Assembly: GCA_016211095.1 (NCBI GenBank)
Contig: JACQSW010000044.1
Span: forward strand, 1-5,384
Reading direction: 5' to 3'
DNA: 5,384 bases
Origin: Candidatus Woesearchaeota archaeon
GTDB lineage: Archaea; Nanobdellota; Nanobdellia; SCGC-AAA011-G17; GW2011-AR17
Shown here: piece after piece, positions 4,334 through 5,384 of the stretch
Numbering within the stretch: position 1 is the stretch's first letter
Layout: each line of letters starts with the position of its first letter
Made by a program: the position numbers and the translations under genes
Notes under the pieces: model-generated
What the model was told of the DNA's origin: nothing
The model's database searches: none
What the model saw: only the letters and a program-made list of their open reading frames with translations

Positions 4334-4768
4334 TCAGCCGCGCTTCCACTTTTCTTTGAGTTTCTCATATTCAAGAACAAGTGTTTCAAGAGGTTCTTTG
4401 TGGATATCGCACGGGGGGGCAATTCCTGTTTGGTATTTTATCTCTTTGAATAAACCTTGGTAATACCATCGCTTATGCAAAGCGCTACACAAAATTCCTT
4501 TGTACACTCCCCTTAATTGGGTTGTTGTTCTTGATTCTAAATTGGAGGGGAGCTCCTTTTGCGTGCTTTTGCAATATTCTTTGATCCAGGAAACATACCT
4601 CTTCCTTAAAGCCTCGGTGTCCTTCCAGCCACATCTAAATGAATTTGGCAAGAGCCAGAAAAAATCAACTCCCGCGATGGGCTCTTCCAGGGATTCCTTG
4701 ACTTCTTTCTCCATCCTTTCAAAATCAAGCATGAAGGGAAAGGTGTAGGTGTAATGCCTTGGCTCCAT
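4334..4768 (-). CDS. Hypothetical protein, 144 residues, no recognised family
   Basis: The ATG at 4768 has a TATA box about 30 bp upstream, and the frame runs to a TGA at 4336-4334, only 3 bp from the stop of the convergent ACT gene. The product is soluble and aromatic-rich: MEPRHYTYTFPFMLDFERME, GVDFFWLLPNSFRCGW, KRWYYQGLFKEIKYQ. It has an acidic N-terminal helix and a charged C-terminal helix (VLEYEKLKEKWKRG). Four cysteines (46, 66, 94, 120) are too far apart for a zinc ribbon. The middle segment ESRTTTQLRGVYKGILCSALHKR looks like one amphipathic helix. Codon use and the promoter support a real gene, but I cannot name a fold or role. Confidence 0.75.
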   Translation of the reverse strand: MEPRHYTYTFPFMLDFERMEKEVKESLEEPIAGVDFFWLLPNSFRCGWKDTEALRKRYVSWIKEYCKSTQKELPSNLESRTTTQLRGVYKGILCSALHKRWYYQGLFKEIKYQTGIAPPCDIHKEPLETLVLEYEKLKEKWKRG

Positions 4769-4792
4769 TTTGGTTTTTTATAGCGTCTCTTT

Positions 4793-4804
4793 CCTATATA
4801 AATC
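4793..4804 (-). promoter_or_regulatory. TATA-box promoter of the 144-residue orphan gene
   Basis: GATTTATATAGG on the minus strand is centred about 30 bp upstream of the ATG at 4768, leaving a leader of only a few bases. A second A/T stretch (CTATAAAAAA, about 4785-4776) lies too close to the start codon to be the TATA box. Confidence 0.5.
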
Positions 4805-4873
4805 TTTTTTATGTGTGTTGAGTTAACGAAAAAGGAAAGAAATTTCACTTTTGGGGGGTATACTCTCCACTTT

Positions 4874-4999
4874 TGGTAATTGTTTAGCTGCTTCATATTT
4901 TTGTACATAGAATGGCAAGTTTGAATTTTCAGCATGGGGGTTCCAAATTAGAATGTTACCTTCTGTGGCAGTTTTTTTGGCCTAGCTAAACAGTTACCA
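4874..4999. repeat. 16-bp inverted repeat around a 94-bp spacer
   Basis: The left arm TGGTAATTGTTTAGCT (4874-4889) and right arm AGCTAAACAGTTACCA (4984-4999) are complementary at 15 of 16 positions. The right arm ends about 7 bp before the A/T block of the surface-gene promoter and overlaps a CACTTTTG copy, as does the left. It could be the ends of a 126-bp miniature element or a pair of regulator sites that loop the DNA. Confidence 0.6.
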
Positions 5000-5006
5000 C
5001 TTTTGC

Positions 5007-5020
5007 AAATATATTTAAAA
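5007..5020 (+). promoter_or_regulatory. TATA-box promoter of the surface-protein gene
   Basis: AAATATATTTAAAA lies about 29-32 bp upstream of the ATG at 5046. Transcription should begin within a few bases of the start codon, and there is no Shine-Dalgarno motif. CACTTTTG at 4998-5005 sits in the position expected for a BRE or activator site. Confidence 0.55.
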
Positions 5021-5045
5021 TCACGATAGCATATTTGTTAAGATA

Positions 5046-5384
5046 ATGACTCAAAAAAAAGGGGCGGTTTTAGTAGGAATCGTTTTTTTGTTTATCCTTG
5101 CCTTCCTCTTTACAGAAGGAGGGTATGTCTTAGCAGAAAACTCAAACTGCACTCCTGTTGCTTCTGGATGGAATATAACTACATATGTTGCATGCGAAAA
5201 CACAACTATAAGCATGACTGGCAATATAACAATTGGCTCAGGGGGAACATTGAATTTGACAAATGTTTCCATTTTATTCAACACCAGCAAAGGTTCTGCA
5301 GCAACAGAAGAATGGAATGAGGAGCTTTATTTGATTGTAAACAGCGGCGGGGTTTTATGGGCAAACAGGAGCACAATCAACAAC
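5046..5384 (+). CDS. Secreted, N-glycosylation-rich surface protein (partial; probable parallel beta-helix)
   Basis: The first 113 codons are present and the frame is open at the right edge. The N-terminus is a Sec-type signal peptide: two Lys (4-5), a hydrophobic core AVLVGIVFLFILAFLF (7-22) and a likely cleavage after VLA (28-30). The exported part is rich in Asn, Thr, Ser and Gly, with eight N-x-S/T sequons in 83 residues (34, 43, 52, 60, 70, 73, 79, 107). Two rungs share a pattern, GSGGTLNLTNVSI (64-76) and NSGGVLWANRSTI (99-111), as in right-handed parallel beta-helix surface proteins of archaea. It probably acts outside the cell as an adhesin, envelope or S-layer-associated protein. Its C-terminal anchor, if any, lies beyond the window. 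The start is fixed by the signal peptide and the promoter spacing. Confidence 0.85.
   Translation, partial: MTQKKGAVLVGIVFLFILAFLFTEGGYVLAENSNCTPVASGWNITTYVACENTTISMTGNITIGSGGTLNLTNVSILFNTSKGSAATEEWNEELYLIVNSGGVLWANRSTINN

Larger units (their letters stand above)
4769..5045. other. Divergent promoter region with inverted and direct repeats
   Basis: This 277-bp gap separates the leftward orphan gene from the rightward surface-protein gene. It carries both TATA boxes, a 16-bp inverted repeat with a 94-bp spacer (4874-4999) and three copies of CACTTTTG (4846-4853, 4868-4875, 4998-5005). I find no RNA gene or supported small ORF in it. Confidence 0.6.

Noticed and set aside
4606..4935. 109-codon open frame on the minus strand
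   Set aside because: It overlaps the better-supported gene at 4334-4768 in another frame and extends across that gene's promoter. Its product is basic and low in structure.
5051..5290. 79-codon minus-strand frame at the right end
   Set aside because: It is antisense to a gene with a clear signal peptide and sequons, and has no promoter of its own.

Overview
The window looks like part of a small archaeal chromosome, most likely from an uncultivated DPANN-type lineage (Woesearchaeota/Pacearchaeota-like). Four things point that way. The DNA is AT-rich with short intergenic gaps. TATA boxes lie about 25-32 bp upstream of most start codons, with no Shine-Dalgarno sequence, so most transcripts look leaderless or nearly so. 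There is an arginyl-tRNA synthetase of the 'SPNIAKPF' type, a family of compact winged-helix proteins and a surface protein dense in N-glycosylation sequons. The lineage is an inference; no rRNA or other marker that would settle it is present.

Layout. Positions 1-40 hold the first 13 codons of a leftward gene that runs out of the window, with its TATA box at 59-72. Positions 93-180 hold a dense cluster of GTCGAC/GTAGAC hexamers that starts with a perfect 18-bp palindrome. The A-rich spacer 181-432 holds T-rich terminator-like tracts (read on the minus strand). Next come three leftward genes: a winged-helix protein (433-732, with an open, coding-like, coiled-coil extension up to about 1047 that lacks any standard start codon), a SecB-like conserved protein (1099-1545) and argS (1586-3265).

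The 462-bp gap between argS and the rightward ACT-domain gene (3728-4330) is a graveyard of IS200/IS605-type sequence. It has a frameshifted TnpB C-terminal tail and two transposon-end hairpins in the same orientation. One of these ends sits exactly where the argS core promoter would be expected.

The ACT gene converges on an orphan leftward gene (4334-4768), leaving only 3 bp between the stop codons. Across a 277-bp divergent promoter region with a long inverted repeat, the window ends in the first 113 codons of a secreted, probably beta-helical, heavily glycosylated surface protein (5046 to the right edge).

Functionally this is a housekeeping neighbourhood: tRNA charging, an amino-acid-sensing ACT protein and a possible chaperone. 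It is flanked by DNA-binding and cell-surface genes. The most unusual element is the hexamer array at 93-180, placed directly upstream of the promoter of the left-edge gene and downstream of a winged-helix gene whose product could be its ligand. It could be a multi-site operator, a partition site or a replication-initiator site. Nothing in the window alone decides between these.
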